58,000 bases of DNA from Diphasiastrum complanatum (lineage: Eukaryota > Streptophyta > Lycopodiopsida > Lycopodiales > Lycopodiaceae). The stretch spans positions 62,668,642 through 62,726,641 of the forward strand of contig CM055099.1 in the NCBI GenBank assembly GCA_029204225.1. The letters are read 5' to 3'. This document shows positions 10,068 to 22,066 of the stretch, in pieces. The translations under genes were made by a program, and so were the position numbers. The notes beneath the pieces were generated by a model. That model searched no databases. It was not told the origin of the DNA and was given only the letters and a program-made list of their open reading frames with translations. How positions within the stretch are numbered: the stretch's first letter is position 1; each line of letters begins with the position of its first letter.

Positions 10068-11704
10068 TCAATCATCATATAATAAGTGTCGAATAGGGTA
10101 CTCAATGGTAACATTTGACGAATTGACTTCAACAAATTGAAACCTTCCTCTTCCTCTGCTATTGGAAACGCTTGAGCTTTCTGGCGTAGCGATATTAGTA
10201 ACAACAGGGGAAAATAATTTATTTGATTGGGAGGGGTGAATGTCTTTGTGGGCGACTAAAAGAACCTCTACCACGTGGGAGAAAATGCACACCCCCCAAC
10301 AACTTTCCACGAGAAGGAGTTTTAAGTCTTTTTGCAAGCGTATCATCACTATTTAAAAATGCAGGAGGTTTTAACGGCTTTTCAATGAAGATCAGACCTC
10401 TTCCATTCATACCCGAGAACATAGGACCATGTGGGTTTTTGGCAAGTTTTTTTATTCCATCTATAATAAATTCACGAAAGTAGATGAACACCAATGAAGC
10501 TCAAGCAAGTGGAAAGGGAAAGTAGTCGAACAAAACTACTCTCACATAAGGAACGAATATAATTTAATCTTCAAATTGTCCCCAGGCATATAACTATCAA
10601 GGTTATTGAGAATGTACCATATTGCATTATCAAACCACAAGATTTGTCCATTGCCTTTAGTATTTTTCCTACCATAGTCACACTTAATGTAAGGTCGGAG
10701 GAAATTCCAGGCTCCGTCAAGGAATTTTTTTGTTTTTTTTTCATTTTCACCTTGACACATTTTAACATGTGAGAAAATTCCATGCGGGGATGGACATCTG
10801 GTAGGTTCAACTAAATCCATACCAATCATTGCAAGTAAACGTAGATGACTATCAATCAAGTAATGCTCATCAATAGCCATCCTTTTGTGGATATCTTTAC
10901 TTTTTTTCGTTTCACCTTCCAAATCCCCTATAATGATCCACATATCTGCCGAAATAGGGGTCATCATTGCAAAGTTCCCAAAAAGCTAGGCTTTGTTATC
11001 TACTATCCTCAGTAAATCTTCAAAGATTCTTGCTGGCATCAATGGATTGGTAAAAGGAGCTTCACTAGATTTAAAAGACGACACTTTTGCAGGAAGAGGT
11101 AAGTAATATTTCTGTGTTACAGTCTCTACCTCATCTTGTGATAATTCCTCCAATAAAATAAGGCTATGTTTTGAAGTACTAAACGGGGAGGAACTCTCAA
11201 ATCTAGGTTCTTTTTTGAGAGAGATTTAAAACTTGAAGAGAAATCCAACCCATGAAGATCAAAGAATTTTTTCATGCAGTCAAGGGTAAAGTTATCAAAA
11301 TCTTCCTGGGCTTTGGCATCAACTTCTTCCATGACAGCAAGAGAATCATGAATAGAAGTAAGTTTTTCAATAATTAGGTTAGGGCTACTACGCGACAATT
11401 GCCAAAGCTTACACCAATCAAAGACAGATAATTGGGCTAGAATAAGTAAGGAAGTATTAGCATTACTATGTATTGCACCAAGCTCAAGCTCTTGGACTTT
11501 TTTATGAAAACCCTTTTGTGAAATGCAAGCAGTAAACGCTTGAGCCGCAGGAGATGGAGCAATAAGAGGAAGAGCATAGCCTAATTTCTGTAAGTTGGTA
11601 TGCCATGAATAGTTCTGAAAAAGAGATACACCATACGAGATATTAGCATAAAAAGGCATCAGAAGCCCGAAGAAAACAGTAGAGGGGAATCCTCTCCCAA
11701 CCAA
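10068..11704 (-). pseudogene. Series of unrecognised minus-strand open frames, probably one decayed element
   Basis: Minus-strand open segments at 11704-11126 (192 codons), 10967-10542 (141), 10494-10219 (91) and 10349-10068 (93) follow one another without large gaps and lead into the fragment at 9421-10060. I recognise no domain. Visible features are an RGRGRF tract at the 3' end, a Lys-rich ENEKKTKKF stretch and an Ala/Leu-rich N-terminal region. The common strand, order and base composition suggest one long protein or two adjacent proteins broken by frameshifts. A host gene is possible but no splice sites fit. Confidence 0.35.
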
Positions 11705-12914
11705 TAGTGTGTGTTTTTAAACCTAACAAAACTAAACAACAATAAACGCTAATCATACATTACATAAATAAGTCAATTTGTAATGTTCCCGTACAGTTCC
11801 ATTCCATACCAAACGTGGTACATATCGAACTGAGGAGAATAAGCTCATCTGCATCCATCCACATAACATCCAAGTAAGAACAAGGGTATTCTTGTGAGAA
11901 GTGCAGGTATCTACACCTATTCTCAGTTGTTATCCATGTCACAACTTGAAAACGTACTGCACAATATGGAAATTTCATATAACTCAAAAGTAAAATGTTA
12001 TATTATCATCTTTTTCAAACTAATTATTATTCCTCTCTTTTTTTATCTTTTGACATCATCAGTTTCCATCCATAGACTTGTCTAGTAATGATAAGCAAAA
12101 AAAATGTAATGGTACTTTATCATATTCCAAGGATGTTCCATACTATCAAATAATATTAACATTACGTGTATGCTTGTACACCATACCACACGCAGTTGTG
12201 AAGTCAAGTATTATATGTGTATATGCATAAATATATATATACACACATATGTATACATTTAGAAGTATATGTGACCATGTAAATAATAACGATTTACGAT
12301 ATGTAACGTCTATTAAACCATTGTGTTAAAACATTGACTCGTAATTGCCAAGTTATGTTACGATCAAATGTTTTGTATGTTATTAATATTATATACAAGT
12401 ACATACTCTTCCATATTCTTTATTTTGCACATGTATGACTAGATCACCTTGTGTACTATGTGTATACAAGTCAGAAAAGAGTATTTATGGTATTTTGTGC
12501 ATTATACATCTGATTTTATGTGTATTATGACCTGTTGGTCATGTCATAACAAATTATCCAATCACAATAAGAACACGACCTGTCTTATATTATATAGAAT
12601 ATCACAGAGATTATCTGTCATATTAACAAAAATCCGGCTTTTTTTGGAAAATGACAAAAAACTGCTTTACAGTATATAGACAGTTGCAGGGATTTTCTAT
12701 CGTTTCCTTTTTAAAAAAATTGAGGAAACCGTATTGCCATTTTACAAAAAGAAATCCAATTATTTTAGAAGTTCTAATGAAAATATATTAAAATTCAACC
12801 TTTTCCCCACTTTCTATCTCTTCTGGGGTTAACACATTTTTGCTTCATATTATAAATGAGGTTGCTGGAAATCTTTTTTATATATAATCTGATACTTAGT
12901 ATATGAATAAGAAT
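11705..12914. other. AT-rich DNA, no gene seen
   Basis: Long AT-rich sequence with alternating TA/CA tracts (around 12220-12260). The phrase gttgcagggatt appears at 12682 and again near 13047, which hints at an older, larger repeat unit. No coding similarity. Confidence 0.5.
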
Positions 12915-13225
12915 CGTCATATTTTGATTCATGTATGTATAAGTATTAACTTACGCATACAGAAGTCAATACATGCCGCTGTGTACCATAAGTACTAATT
13001 CAACATACATGAAACTTGATTTTCGAAATCCATTTTCATAATCATAAAGTTGCAGGGATTATCTGTCGAGCAGCTATAAGCAACAAGCACCGTCATCTTT
13101 ATTCACGTATGTATAAGTAGTAACTTACGCATACATAAGTCAATTATATGCATATGTGTAACATAAGTACAAATTCAGCATACATGAAGCTTGCTTTCAG
13201 AAATCTTGTCCCATAGTCATATATA
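12915..13225 (+). repeat. Diverged tandem repeat, two units of about 120 bp
   Basis: The unit starting at 12915 (cgtcat, atgtatgtataagta, ttaacttacgcatac, acatgaaacttg) recurs from 13091 with an offset of 176 bp and scattered substitutions, including the internal acatgaa-cttg block. The spacer between units is unrelated. No coding capacity. Confidence 0.7.
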
Positions 13226-14467
13226 CAGAACATGAGAAAGAGAACCCAATTTAACAATTAATTTTTTTTTAACTCTACTGATTTTTTAAAAACTGTTTGA
13301 CAAATAGCCAGAAAAACTTGGGTGTTCTTCATCACACATTGTTGAACTACACGTCATGAAGTTTTCCAAGCCTCTACAGGATACCATATTGCAAAGCTCC
13401 CAGCAGCCTGATATTCAAGATGAATTAAGGCAACCAGAAAACAATGAAGTCATAATGTAGACATAAGCTTACTTCAAGTAGGTGTTGCTAAGGGTAACAT
13501 CATCACAGTACCGTGCATTTTCATATACGACAAGCATAAAGTCACCATATTTTATATTTGACTACTCAATCCATCGTCACGTCTGATCTTATGTCCAATG
13601 CTTGACTAATTCATATTGATTGAAATACATCAGATTGACTATTTTACATCCGATGGTTAAGACACTACAAGAACCAACCGAACATCCAAATCGAGGTGCT
13701 TCAGCCGAGGCTTCCATCCGAAAGTTCTGAACCGACTCTCTTACACTGAAATCTTCAGTGAAGTTTTCTGTCAAAGGCACTATCTGGTATGCACTCTCTG
13801 ATGAATGGAATTTTTGTTTGACAAGTATGCTACATTTATCAACTCTCTATAAACATGGTATATTTTTTTATTCATTTTTATCATTTTTTTATGTAATTGA
13901 TTTTGTATGTGTGTGCTTAAAATGTTGTTTTCTTGTTATTGCATGTATTTTTTTTAGATTTGATTTTATTTCATTTTTTACATGTATCTATTGCTGGAGA
14001 GTCATAATTGTAAAGTATTTCAAGACTGAATTATTTATTTATCTATCCATCTCCATATCATAGAGAGTTTAGGATATCTATGCATATCCAAGTTTTTTTG
14101 AGAGATCCATATCACTTCAAAGTTAGAATTGAGACGTTGGTCTTGAGTCAACTACAGAGAAATTGTGAGATTTTGCTCCAACGTGTTTCAATCAAATGTT
14201 CTAACCGAGTGCTCAACCCAATGTTCTACCTGAGTGCCCCAACCGAGTGCTACAATCACATCGACTTCAGTCGAATCTCTCGATCGAGCTCCAACCAAAT
14301 ATTTCAACCAAGGGATTTTAGCAGAAGCGATTATCTAAAGACTCAATCAAAGGCATCAACCGATAGAACAGTCAAATGAGTCATTAATTCAATGAAGCCT
14401 CCAACTGAAAGTACAAGTTGGATGCTACCAAAAATCTTGAGCTAGCAGCTGCATTGAGGCTAGGACT
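13226..14467. other. Intergenic sequence with repeated 'aaccgagtgct' words
   Basis: No gene recognised. Between 13670 and 14380 the words aaccga and aaccgagtgct recur several times (for example around 14202 and 14240), suggesting a degraded short-motif array or repeat leader. Open frames on the plus strand here are rich in Phe/Ile and match no family. Confidence 0.4.
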
Positions 14468-15272
14468 TTGACTGGGAGAAGAACTGAGGAAACATCCCGA
14501 AGCAGAAAGGAGAATACAAAGAGTGCCAAGGCAATTGATGAATATTTGGCAAGACCTCCCAAAAAATTAGAACCTGCCAGAAAACCAGAATTGAAACCAT
14601 CCATGGTAGATGCAAAGAAAGAAAGTAGTAGACAGGCAAGTCAACTGGTCGATAATTCTTGAAATTGGACCTGATACTCCATTTGATGAGTATCGGACAA
14701 CACTATTAAAGTTTGAACATACCTATAAGGGTAGTGCTGACACAGTTGTACAAGAAAGCACATCCTATTACATATCCATTGTCTTTGTCGTGACATTGGA
14801 TTGCTACTGGGACAAAGGACTACCACCAATTCGACTTAATGTCAACCAGCCACCACAAGCTGAAAGCAAACACCTGATGATGGCAAGACTCTTCTATCGA
14901 GCATCATTTTCCTCCTGTCAATATGTTCAGATGATCAAGAGCTGGTATACGAACAAGTTTATACCAGAGATTAGGCCTTATATGGGACCTAATCTTTTAG
15001 GCATCAAAACGAGATTCATCACATTTGAAGCCATCAAAAAGAAGATAGGCTACGAGAAGTCTCTTGACAAAAAGAAAGCCGAGAAAGACAAACAAGAGAC
15101 ACTTACGCAAGGCTATTTTGACAAGTCGTTGCAAATGTTGAAGTTGTTGCTGAGAAGCACGACGATAGTGACACATAAGTTCTTGGTTTTACGCAGGCAA
15201 ACGTTGATCCATGCCTTTCCAAGAAACATGCGTCAAAGCTATGGCAGTGCAACGGGTCCTGCAACACTATAG
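14468..15272 (+). pseudogene. Unrecognised plus-strand frames upstream of a gypsy pol, possibly gag
   Basis: Two overlapping open segments (14468-14662 and 14610-15272) are in different phases, with the change near 14640. The first is Lys/Arg/Pro-rich. The second contains LPPIRLNVNQPPQAESKHL, MARLFYRASF, a Trp-Tyr motif and a Lys-rich helix. No domain is recognised. The same strand and the position 550 bp before a zinc knuckle and protease suggest a frameshifted retrotransposon gag, but sequence 15280-15800 between them is non-coding, so the link is inference. Confidence 0.35.
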
Positions 15273-15829
15273 GGGGACGATAATTTTAGCTGATGTCATG
15301 CCCCTGAGGTGTCGATGCAGTGCCTCTTCACCCAAAAGGGCTTCCAAGTGGAGATGACATTGAGAGCCAAGTCTGAGAGCACGAGAATTACTTGTGATAC
15401 ACTAAGTGCATAGATTGTGAGTCCCATGGTAATTCCCAAAAGATGGAAAACCATGTGGAAGCTAGTAATTTGGGCCCTCTCAAACTTGAGATGTATTTTC
15501 AAGAAAGAGGCCTCCTAACAATGTGTAAGAGGTGGAACTGAAAAGATTATAGAATGGGGTTCACTTGTAAGTCAAGAGGTGGAACCCAAAAGTTTATAGA
15601 GTGTGGTTCACTCCTTGTATGCACAAATAGGAGCCTCCTCCACAAGTTCCATAGCATAAGATTTGTATTGAAATACTGCTGAAATGTTTATTGAAAATCC
15701 TTTATTATGCCTGACAGGCAGGACACATGCCACTATACTGCAAGGAGATAAGAAATCAAGAAAATAACGCAAAGATTCTACTAGCATCTGTCCAAATCTG
15801 CAAACAAAATATTTTGACGAATTGGATCA

Positions 15830-17740
15830 AATGGCATTGAATTTTAAACAAAAGAAGCAAATGTCCCAAATGTTTTGTCTGCAATAAGCCTGGACATGTT
15901 ATGAAGTTTTGCCCATAGAAAAAGAAACCCCCAGCTCAAGTCATTGAGATGCCATGTAAGAAAAATCTAAAATTCAAAATGAACAAGGTTAATTGTGAGT
16001 GTGAATGTTCATTCAGTACTGCTTTATTCTTGCCTAATGAATTATTTCATTTAAAAGATATAATTAAAGGACATGAAGTTAGTACATTGGTGGATAGTAG
16101 TTCAACTCATAATTTTATTAACTCTGGTCTTGTGCAGAAACTTGGCCTGAAAACTGAAGCTAGTGATCATAGATATAAGGTATATCTAGCTTCAGGTGCG
16201 GAGTTGGAGATTTGGGATGTCAAAGTTCCGAAGCTCCTAGTTTAGATTCAATACTACAGAGAGTTAATAGATTTTTTTGTTTTAGATTTAGAACGTACAG
16301 ACATAATCCTAGGGTATGAATGCTTATTTAAAAAATCTCCTAATTTAGATTTTGAGAAGCATGTGCCCTCTTTTCACAAGGGTAAGAAAGTAGTTACTCT
16401 GTTTGGAATGTACATCCATCTGGGATGATTTTCTTTGATAATGTAATGGAAATTTTTGATTCACAATATGAAGCTTATTCTTTGTTTCCCAAACCCATTT
16501 TGGATTTCTCTGAAATGCATCTAAGTAGTAGTAAATTTTCAAAAATTCTTAACTCATTGGACTTAGATCAGGAGCAAATAGAGAAGAATAAGATAATAAC
16601 TGAATTTAAAGATGTTTTTCCAATTGAATTACCTCATGGTATACACCATCTAGGTCAGTAGACCACATGATAGAGTTAATTCCAGGTAGTCACCCTATCT
16701 CTAGACAACCATACCGGTTTTCTTAGAAAGAAGAGATAGAGATTACTAATCAAATTGAAAATTATCTTAAGATGGGTCATATTCGGCCAAGTAAGTCACC
16801 AAGGGGTGCTCCTATTCTTCTGACAACGAAGAAAAATGGAGGCTTTTGGATGTGTGTTGACTACAAGGGGTTGAATAAGGTAACTATTAAGAATAAATAT
16901 CCATTACCTTGAATGGATGATATGGTAGATCGATTAGGTGGGGCTAAATACTTCACAAAAATTGATCTTAGAACCAGATATCATCAGATTAAGATTCATT
17001 TGAATGATGTGCAAAAGACTGGTTTTCGAACGAGATTCGACATTATAAATTCCATGTGCTTCCTTTTGGATTGGCGAATGCACTTACTACATTTCAACAG
17101 ATGATGAACGATATTTTTCATCCATATCTGGCTCAATGTGTAGTTGTATTCTTAGATGATATTCTCATCTACAGTGGAACACTTAAGGAGCATCTGAATC
17201 ATCTTAAGACTATCTTCAGAAGAGAGAAATTATATACTAAAAACTCTAAGTGTGAGTTCTTTGAGCATGAGTTAGTGTATCTCGGTCATAAGATCACCCC
17301 GGATGGGTTGAAGATAGATGAGAGCAAAGTCAATACAGTGCTTGAGTGGCCGATACCGAAGATAGTTAGAGAAGTCAAATCTTTTTTCGGTCTTACTATT
17401 TTTTTTGTAAGTCAATTGAAGATTATGCAAAGGTAGTAGCGCCTCTAAATAATCTGACTAAAGGCAGAGTTAATAAAAAAAAGAAGAGAGGTCAACCTAG
17501 TCTACCTATTGAATGAAATGAATCAATGTTTTGAAAAACTCAAATAGATGGTTGCTTCAGCTCCTGTTTTGTAGATTGTGAATCCAGATTTATCTTACAT
17601 TGTACGAATTGACTCAAGTGATTCGGCAATAAGAGCAGTTCTTTTACAAAACGATAGGCCGATATCGTTTGAGAGCAAGAAACTTACCAAGCCTCACTTG
17701 CATTATACAGATCAAGAGAAGGAGTTATTTGCTATGATAT
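15830..17740 (+). pseudogene. Decayed Ty3/gypsy pol: zinc knuckle, protease, reverse transcriptase, partial RNase H
   Basis: In order: a CX2CX4HX4C knuckle (CFVCNKPGHVMKFC, near 15880), a protease block (STLVDSSSTHNFIN, where the usual DSG is DSS), and reverse transcriptase pieces ([53 protein letters not shown] catalytic site near 17153; FEHELVYLGHKI). RNase H follows (RIDSSDSAIRAVLLQ, YTDQEKELFA). Premature stops occur after knuckle CP, before KEEIE, after YPLP, and around the RNase H start, and there is a frameshift near 17055. RNase H is cut off at 17740 by an inserted LTR; integrase is missing. Confidence 0.88.
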
Positions 17741-19092
17741 TGTTGGAGGGTTTGTGGATCCCAAACAACCCTGACCCTAGTCAATAAGTGAGAGGAATTT
17801 GGCACCCTGCGTGTGTAAGTCCAACCCGATGATCACATAGAGATTTGATTAATTAGAAAGTCAATATAAGGACTTTAGGCCTTTTTGTGGGACTTTTACT
17901 GTCGCAGGGCCTAAAAGTCAAGTTAGTGAATAAAGTAGGGGTTCCCACCAAAATTCATTTTCAAATTGGGTCCTCCAATTAATGAATGGGTTCCCTCCAC
18001 TTTTTAAATACTTAGATATTTAGAATAAGCCAATAGGAATTGGGACATCCATCTCCTCAATTCACTATATAAGTAGCATTGTACATGTTTTCTTTTCATT
18101 TCAATACAAGCAAGTTGGCCCTCTTATGGAATGGATCAAGAATGTCCTGCTCTCTATATCTTTTCCTCCATCTCTCATGCTTTCTTTTTGGTTGCTAATT
18201 GCTGGATTTGATGGGATTGCTAATTCTTATGCTTTTTGTGAGAGAGAAAGGAGTAAGCTTCTATCTTTTTGGATTTAGTGTTAATCAATGTAGGATTAAT
18301 GCTTAGTGTTAATGGATCTTAGTGTTAGATTATAATTGTATGCACATGCTGTGAAGTTTTAGCATGTGTTGTGATTGCACATGAATGATCAAACAACAAA
18401 ATTACTTGACAATTCATGACAAGAGCACAATAGCATATCATAGACTCAAAAAATCAAGTACTCACTACGAGGGATAATGTCCAAAAAAGTTTCTAAGTGT
18501 TTACTAAGAAGAAACTTGCTTGCTCTCGGGTAGAGAGAGAATGTACAACCAATAATACACAAGTAGAGAGAGAAAAAACATCAATTCTCATCAAAACTTA
18601 CAATATGGAACACTATCCAAAATCTCTCTTCATGAGGCTCAAGTTCTAAGATGGATTCGCACGCGTTCAATGGTTGATCCACATCTCTTAGTTAGCTCCT
18701 CTATCATAGATCCACATGTCAAACTACATGCATGATGTTGCATGGATTGCATATCACTTTTCTAGACGAGCTAGACATGTGTAGATCATTCTACCTAACT
18801 TTGCATGTGACCTAACATTTTGCATGCTAACACATCTAAATATACCTAACACAAACTCGACCTATTCTACAAGGTCGTGTGCTCAATTCACATACCTTAA
18901 TTATGTACAATAAAATTAAGTGATCATAGCTCCCAAAGTCAACATAGAAAGATATGTTTAACCTTTTTTCACACATGCTAGATCTTGATTAATGCTATCG
19001 CTCTCATGGGAACGAACCTTCGCATGACAACTAACCTCGTCTCCTTGGCTTGGATCTTGGGTTGAGGCTAGGATAGGAAATAGCCCACTACA
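17741..19092 (+). repeat. 1.35-kb LTR (Athila/Tat-like), interrupting the gypsy pol
   Basis: Begins TGTTGGAGGG exactly where RNase H similarity stops and ends CCCACTACA four bases before a tRNA-Asp-type primer-binding site, so both ends have the canonical TG...CA form. A TATA box (CTATATAAG, near 18064) lies 320 bp inside. The length suits the long LTRs of Athila/Tat gypsy elements. No second copy exists in the window, so the 3' LTR has been lost or lies elsewhere. Confidence 0.7.
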
Positions 19093-19096
19093 ATTT

Positions 19097-19114
19097 TGGC
19101 GCCGTTGTCGGGGA
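19097..19114 (+). other. Primer-binding site complementary to tRNA-Asp
   Basis: TGGCGCCGTTGTCGGGGA differs at one base from the TGGCGCCGTTGCCGGGGA site known from plant Athila/Tat elements, where the 3' end of tRNA-Asp primes minus-strand DNA synthesis. It fixes the element as plus-strand and defines the LTR end. Confidence 0.85.
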
Positions 19115-20830
19115 GCTCCTTATCAATTTTACTTTTGTTGTTTTATGATTTCTTAGTTTTTCATTACTTGGTTTATTTTCTTTTCTTGGAAAAAGACAGT
19201 AAAAACAAAAAGAATGATGAGCAAAAGTAAAAAAAAGTCATCGGATCAAAAAAATAATAATAATAAAAATTTCAAGTATCACGTTTTTTTTTAATGAAAA
19301 AATGACTTAGAAAAGCACTTTTTGAGTCATTTCTTGAACATACATTCTTAGAAACCTTCACCGAGTTGCCAAATTATACATCCACCTCAGATTCACCTAT
19401 ATTGAGTTGGGCGAAGGTTCTCTAGCAGAGTTACCACCTATTTTGATGTCAAGCAATTTACCATTTTGAGAACCTTCACCGAGCATCTTACAGTCTCTAT
19501 TAACCTTCACCGACCTGACAGATGGATTCAGAATACCAAAATTAGGTTGGACATAGGTTTAGATCCTGAAAATTTTTATTATCTACAGAAGGATATTCTT
19601 AGGTGAATGTTGAACCTTTGCCAAATCTTCAAAACCTTCGCCGAATCACTTCAAATGTTCAAAAACCTTCGCTGAGATTTCTAGAAGCTATTTTCACAGT
19701 ACTGATGAGCATACCTGCAAATGTTTGTCCAGAACTGAACAACCAAACTAGTACTTTGTCTAATGGACCCTCCAAATTCACCTATAAAAGGGTTGAATTT
19801 GATTTCATTTCTCACTTGTGCTAGCGAAGCTCTTGCCAAATATTCTAGCGACTAGAACTTTTCAGATTTTTTTTCCAGCCTTTTGATACACTCTTCTGCT
19901 ATATTTTCTCACTATTTTCCTACTCTCATCATGTCTTCTATTGATATTTCTCAGTCTCCACGTTATGTCATTCATCGTGATGTTTCAACTCAAACGTACA
20001 TCATGATACTTCCTAGCACAAGCATGGTGGCTCAATGGATGGACTTTGTTGAGCCTCTGCTCATGGCAATGGGGATCCACGAGCACGTCTTTTCTAGTAA
20101 AATCAACATGCAATTTATAACTTTCGCCTTTAGCACCTGGACTGAGGAGAAGTCCAAATTCTATATCACCTACCAGGGGGCTATCCACAAGGACTGAAGA
20201 CACCCTTGGAGCCATAGGCATATCTTCTGGTACTCAGTCCTCACCGAACCACAAGCATGCCAAGACCGTCATCAAACCATTCATTGATATGTCTGTAGAG
20301 CTTTACTGGACCAATTATGGTTATCTGTTAGAGTCTATCCGAGATCCCATTATCCATGTGGCTGCTCAACTTTTGAACAACTTCCTGATGGTTGGCAACC
20401 TCAGGAGGGAATGTATTTCCTCACATATACTTCACCATATCGTAGAATCTAGCTACAAGTTAGATAAAGCACCATTCGAACCTTACAACTAGTTTAAAAC
20501 GGTTTTTGGTGAACTCAAGAGAGCCATCAAGGGTAACACCAAGCAACAATTTGTTGTTGGCCCTCTTTTGTCCATCATCTCTGATTCATACCTAGTTAAT
20601 AAGATCCATGGTTTTGATCATAAAACAGTCTTGTTTGTAAACGAAGATGTGGCACCTGTCGAATCTTCACAACAAGCATCTAGTCGTCGATGGGTATGTA
20701 GCGAGGTCATAATTTTTGACTCTCCTTCCACGTCAGAAAGCCCAACAATCAACCGAGCAATTGGAAGGCTATGTGGCAACTCTTCAGAATACCCTCACGA
20801 CCATGCAGTTTAGTATGGATTTAAAACTTT
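19115..20830 (+). pseudogene. Leader and unrecognised gag-like frames of the Athila/Tat-like element
   Basis: After the primer-binding site comes an A-rich leader, then a region (19350-19680) with five copies of AACCTTC(A/G)C(C/T)GA. Open plus-strand segments follow: 19883-20197 (SPRYVIHRDV; STSMVAQWMDF), 20289-20492 (VELYWTNYGYLLESIRDPII) and 20568-20813. Their position suggests a frameshifted gag, but I recognise no capsid motif, and pol is missing. The element stops at about 20.83-20.95 kb, where a minus-strand LTR-like block starts. Confidence 0.45.
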
Positions 20831-20949
20831 ATGGTGCAGAGAGATGACGCAAGTTCCTCAAGCGTCAAGGACGACTGTCGTCTGATCATATTCTTAGGAG
20901 TCAGAGATGTCCGTGTTAACGAGCTCAGGGCAAGTAATGAAAAGAGTGC

Positions 20950-21658
20950 AATCAGATCACAACACATAAACAACTACGTTAGACACAAATGAAGAATGTG
21001 CTGCTTGTGTATTACACTGACTCCTCATCGGATGAACAATACAATTGGTTACAGTTTGAATAAAAGACAACATAACTTAGAATGAAAGTCTTCTGCTCTA
21101 TTGCATCATTCCAAATGAGAGCTGGAGATCTATTTATAAGCAGCGTCGTTCTTGTTTTGCAAGAATCGTTTAACTAATCTCTATTTACAAGAATGGTTTA
21201 GCCTAACTATGTACTTGAATGTACATTTACAAATATTTGATGTACAACAACATTTGTACAAGCTATAGATCAAGTCGTAGATCAGTTAGGGTTTAACTCC
21301 ATCGGGAGTGTGATAATGTGGCACTACCATAACCGTGTACTGACTGTAGTCATTGCTATTGTGGTGTCCCAACGGTCCGAGCCGCAGATGGATCATGAAG
21401 TGCAAGTTGTCGTAGCTGCATATAGACCGCAAATGACATTTGGGCGGTGCCCAGGCGGTCCTTTGTTTGATGACCGAAAGCCGCATGCAAACTGCATGTG
21501 TTGACTTTGCAGTGTTGGTCTTCGCAAGATAACCGTAGAGTTGACCACACGATTTCTTGCGGTGCATTGGTGGTGCATCGGTGGTACTTTATATGTTTGC
21601 ACCCGACGGGTTGTGCCTGATAGTCAAATCCGATGAGGTTGCATCCGACAATCCTACA
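20950..21658 (-). repeat. LTR-like block on the minus strand, probably a solo or orphan LTR
   Basis: On the minus strand it starts TGTAGGATTGTCGG at 21658. A TATA box (CTTATAAATA, 21140-21131) sits about 520 bp in, followed by a transcription-start-like region. Base composition (GC-rich with repeated CGATG/CATCGG words) differs from the surroundings. No primer-binding site was found at the left end, so that boundary is approximate and the family is unknown. It may be the 3' LTR of the copia remnant at 22.1-23.5 kb, which has the same orientation. Confidence 0.45.
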
Positions 21659-22066
21659 AACTGTGGAAAAAAAAATAGTTCATTTCTGCAGATTGCTTTG
21701 TGATTTGTTGAAGTCGTTGAAGATGGCCAGGTCTCCAATGTTCTTGAAATACTTGACATTTAAATGTAGAATAGAAAACAAGATTGGTTAGCCTTTGGTC
21801 CGGTTTTGAAGTACTGCACAGAATGAGTGGTTTTGTAGGTGTTGTAGTATGTGTCAAGGACATGACAAAAATATGCAGGATAGCAAAACGAAATTATAAA
21901 TTTCAAGGAGTAAAGTGTGAGCTTAATTCCCAACACCTTTGAAATCTGAAAGAGTGCTCAGAACCAGAGATAAACAATTGAGAAATCATTCTATCTCTGA
22001 GTGCTTGATTAGGTGGAAGCATAAAGAAAAACTTTCCTAGTTTTCACTTTTGAGGACATAAGTAGT
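21659..22066. other. Non-coding interval, nothing recognised
   Basis: Separates the LTR-like block from the copia remnant. No open frame with family similarity and no repeat termini were seen. Confidence 0.45.

Noticed and set aside
13758-14063. Plus-strand frame of 101 codons as a membrane-protein gene
   Set aside because: The hydrophobic residues come from T-rich DNA; there is no family similarity and no supporting context.
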